Source of the DNA: Lysinibacillus pinottii
GTDB taxonomy: Bacteria; Bacillota; Bacilli; Bacillales_A; Planococcaceae
DNA: 64,000 nucleotides
Direction: 5' to 3'
Assembly: GCF_024753545.1 (NCBI RefSeq)
Contig: NZ_JANTOO010000005.1
Location: forward strand, 186,001 to 250,000
Every line of letters begins with the position of its first letter. Within the stretch, counting starts at the first letter, position 1. Shown here piece by piece: positions 62,101-64,000 of this stretch. A program made the translations under genes and the position numbers. The notes below the pieces were generated by a model. That model was not told where the DNA came from. It made no database searches and saw only the letters and a program-made list of their open reading frames with translations.

Positions 62101-62452
62101 TATACATATGTGTATAGAAAGCATTGGGATAAGTGATATCTCGATGCTTTTTTTATTTATTTATTCATCAGATTTTGAAACACCTATTTCATTAGAACGT
62201 AGGAAGAGGGTTGAAATGTTTGATGTGGGCAAAAAATCTCACCGTCAGTATGCTAGGACGTATTTGATAAATGGTAGAAAAAGAATTAAGATATACACAA
62301 GATTTTTAATAAAAATAGATTATTGAAAAAATTCTTAAAGGTATATGAAAATATACATAGAATATTCCATTTATAAATTCGATATAGTTTGTGTGTAATA
62401 TGTCGAATAAAAGTATAAGGGTATTACTCCGTAAGGAAATGGAGGGACAGCA
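62101..62452. other. Gap between ndoA and rsbT where rsbR and rsbS would be expected
   Basis: About 350 bases. In B. subtilis the rsbRA and rsbS genes fill this place. Here it holds the ndoA terminator (62119-62154), AT-rich DNA and AATGGAGGG before GTG 62453. GGGTAT at 62419-62424 resembles a sigma-B -10, but no GTTT box lies at proper distance. I find no STAS-domain remnant. Confidence 0.55.
62119..62154 (+). terminator. Terminator after ndoA
   Basis: AAGCATTGGGATA pairs with TATCTCGATGCTT (G-U pairs) and is followed by seven Ts. Confidence 0.8.
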
Positions 62453-62854
62453 GTGACAAGTAAGTCTTCGGTTGAAATTATTACAGAGTGGGATATTATT
62501 GCAGCAAGACAACTGGGGCGTAATGAGGCAAAGGCACTTGGATTTGGCACTGTTGATCAAGCTCGTATAACCACAGCTATTAGTGAATTGGCAAGGAATA
62601 TCTATTTATATGCCAGAATAGGTATAATTGAAATTGAAAGAATTGAGACAGAAACTGAAAAGAAAATAGTAATTGTTGCAACTGATCAAGGACCTGGAAT
62701 TAAGGATATCCGTAAAGTAACAGAAGATGGTTATTCTACTTCGGGGGGCCTCGGTGCTGGCCTTCCAGGCGTTAAGAGATTGATGGATAGCTTACACATC
62801 CAATCTGTCATGGGAGAGGGTACAACAATAAGAACCGAAAAATGGCTGCGTTAG
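62453..62854 (+). CDS. rsbT: RsbT switch protein kinase
   Basis: A 133-residue GHKL-fold kinase. It matches B. subtilis RsbT closely: TEWDIIAARQLGRNEAKALGFGTVDQARITTAISELARNIYLYA in overall pattern, with the N box in ELARNIY and G box in DQGPGI and GGLGAGLPG. RsbT phosphorylates RsbR/RsbS in the stressosome, then binds RsbU to start the sigma-B cascade. Its usual partners are absent upstream. GTG with AATGGAGGG. rsbU follows 3 bases later. Confidence 0.93.
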   Translation: MTSKSSVEIITEWDIIAARQLGRNEAKALGFGTVDQARITTAISELARNIYLYARIGIIEIERIETETEKKIVIVATDQGPGIKDIRKVTEDGYSTSGGLGAGLPGVKRLMDSLHIQSVMGEGTTIRTEKWLR

Positions 62855-62857
62855 GAC

Positions 62858-63865
62858 GTGAAGAAATTGAAACAATTAGAAGCTCAGTATAAAAATATAT
62901 TGTCAGATTATATGATGAATCAAACAGAAAATAATTTATATATTGCTCAAAATTTCACACGTCAATTAATTCAAAAAAGCATAGCCCCTGAGGATGTTGT
63001 TAGTATTCATAAAAATGCTGTGGAAGCATTATTTCCTAATCGAAATGATGAATCTCAGCCAGCATATGATTTTCTTATTGAAGTTATGGTGCACTATGGT
63101 ATGGCACATCGAGAGCATCAAAGCTTACTTCAAAAACAGGCCGAATATGAATTGGAAATGAGGATTGCGACTAACATTCAAAAGACCCTATTAAAATCAG
63201 ATGTGCCCGAGCTACAAAGTATTGATATAGGAATGATTTCTGTTCCTATTCGTAAAATGAATGGTGATTATGTTCATTTTTTTCATGATGGAGAAGAATA
63301 TTTAAGTATGGCAGTAACTGATGTTGTAGGCAAGGGAGTACCTGCCGCTTTATGTATGTCTATGGTGAAATATGGACTTGAGACATTGGGTTATGCCTAT
63401 AAAGATCCTTCATATGTTTTAGAAGTCATTAATAGGGTAATAGAAAAAGGTGTTGATGATAGTATGTTTGTTTCTATGTTCTATGGCTGCTTAGATATTC
63501 GCCAAAACATATTTTCCTATGCTTCTGCAGGACACGAACCGGCTTTACATTATAGGGCTAAGCAAGATGAATTTGTTCCATTAGAAGCTAAAGGCTTATT
63601 ACTAGGTGTGTTGTCAGAAACCAAATATACATTTCATGAAATTGTCTTAGAGGAAGAGGATTTAATCATCATGATGACCGATGGCGTAACAGAATTTAGA
63701 GGGCAGGATGACTTAAATTCAAGAGATATTATTGCTACAGTCATAAAAGAAAATAAGTATTTATCAGCTCAACAATTATGTCTGCTTCTATATAGAGAGA
63801 TAGAGAAAGTACAGAATTTTAAACTGAGTGATGATTTTACTGTAGTTATTTTTAAAAAAATTTAA
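62858..63865 (+). CDS. rsbU: RsbU PP2C-type phosphatase
   Basis: A 335-residue phosphatase. The N-terminal domain (about 1-85) is the helical RsbT-binding module, followed by a linker and a PP2C/SpoIIE domain with metal-binding acidic residues (GDYVHFF, DVVGKGVPAAL, MTDGVTEF). It dephosphorylates RsbV to release sigma factor. GTG start 3 bases after rsbT, so the two are coupled. The order T-U-V is conserved. Confidence 0.92.
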   Translation: MKKLKQLEAQYKNILSDYMMNQTENNLYIAQNFTRQLIQKSIAPEDVVSIHKNAVEALFPNRNDESQPAYDFLIEVMVHYGMAHREHQSLLQKQAEYELEMRIATNIQKTLLKSDVPELQSIDIGMISVPIRKMNGDYVHFFHDGEEYLSMAVTDVVGKGVPAALCMSMVKYGLETLGYAYKDPSYVLEVINRVIEKGVDDSMFVSMFYGCLDIRQNIFSYASAGHEPALHYRAKQDEFVPLEAKGLLLGVLSETKYTFHEIVLEEEDLIIMMTDGVTEFRGQDDLNSRDIIATVIKENKYLSAQQLCLLLYREIEKVQNFKLSDDFTVVIFKKI

Positions 63866-63934
63866 AAATAGGTTTACGTTTTAATGAAACAGGGAACAGA
63901 AAATAGTCTAACAAATATGGTGGAGGTGTGCTAT

Positions 63935-64000
63935 ATGGACGTGACAATACATTTTAAAGAAATTGATCATAAATTATTTGGCTTTGTTGAAGGTGAAATT
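63935..64000 (+). CDS. rsbV: RsbV anti-anti-sigma factor, 5' end only
   Basis: The last 66 bases encode MDVTIHFKEIDHKLFGFVEGEI, the start of a STAS-domain protein like RsbV. GGTGGAGGTG precedes the ATG. Its place after rsbU fits; the rest lies beyond the window. Confidence 0.75.
   Translation, partial: MDVTIHFKEIDHKLFGFVEGEI

Noticed and set aside
62108..62326. 72-codon frame between ndoA and rsbT as a possible rsbS remnant
   Set aside because: It overlaps the ndoA terminator, lacks a ribosome site, and has no STAS-domain residues.
62387..62424. Sigma-B promoter before rsbT
   Set aside because: GGGTAT is present, but the nearest GTTT box is 26 bases away instead of 12-15.
1..64000. CRISPR array, prophage, transposon, tRNA or rRNA genes
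   Set aside because: I saw no spaced direct-repeat arrays, transposase or phage genes, and no cloverleaf or rRNA sequence in the window.

Overview
The window looks like a chromosomal segment of an AT-rich, Gram-positive spore-former of the Bacillales. The closest fit is a Lysinibacillus-like member of the Planococcaceae/Caryophanaceae. This is an inference from an SLH-anchored surface enzyme, many TTG/GTG starts with strong Shine-Dalgarno sequences, and gene order shared with Bacillus subtilis (ydbS-ydbT ... ydcA-acpS-ydcC-alr-ndoAI-ndoA-rsbT-rsbU-rsbV). I see no rRNA, tRNA, insertion sequence, prophage or CRISPR array.

Layout. 1-2.3 kb: 3' end of a siderophore ABC importer (permease end, ATPase, binding lipoprotein) followed by an HmoA-type haem monooxygenase. 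2.3-8.7 kb: a complete comQXPA quorum-sensing locus. It lies between an orphan secreted protein on the minus strand and a downstream pair (a two-cysteine-pair protein plus a 54-residue membrane peptide). Both flanks carry clusters of CGCCA/TGGCG half-sites spaced by multiples of about 10.5 bp. I read these as candidate operators of the ComA-like regulator; this is the most interesting structure in the window. 8.7-24.7 kb: metabolic and transport genes: PAP2 phosphatase, ZupT, MtnX, ThrC-ThrB, NiaP-like transporter, RpiR regulator, GNAT fusion, PpaC, FAD/Rieske oxidoreductase, DsbA-like protein, azoreductase, SLH-anchored 5'-nucleotidase, DUF2500 protein and a YceI protein that seems to start at an AUA codon.

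25-36 kb: HxlR regulator, MurB, ExoA, a membrane-anchored penicillin acylase family enzyme, CadC-CadA cadmium resistance with two operators, ComFB, MntR, CvfB, a DUF1002 secreted protein and a small GNAT. 36-48.5 kb: small membrane proteins, two MFS exporters, a succinate CoA-transferase with a neighbouring LytTR regulator, an AraC regulator, a YidC lipoprotein, a VanY-type carboxypeptidase, cardiolipin synthase and RodA. 48.8-64 kb: Ddl-MurF, an esterase, the CshA helicase behind a structured leader, then the conserved block YdbS-YdbT-GNAT-rhomboid-AcpS-YdcC-Alr-EndoAI-EndoA-RsbT-RsbU-RsbV, cut by the window end.

Functional threads are cell-envelope synthesis (MurB, Ddl, MurF, Alr, RodA, VanY-type peptidase, PAP2), metal handling (siderophore import, HmoA, ZupT, CadCA, MntR) and signalling (ComQXPA, RsbT/U/V). 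The rsb module lacks the stressosome genes rsbR and rsbS that precede rsbT in B. subtilis. Gene functions rest on my recognition of motifs and families, not on database searches.
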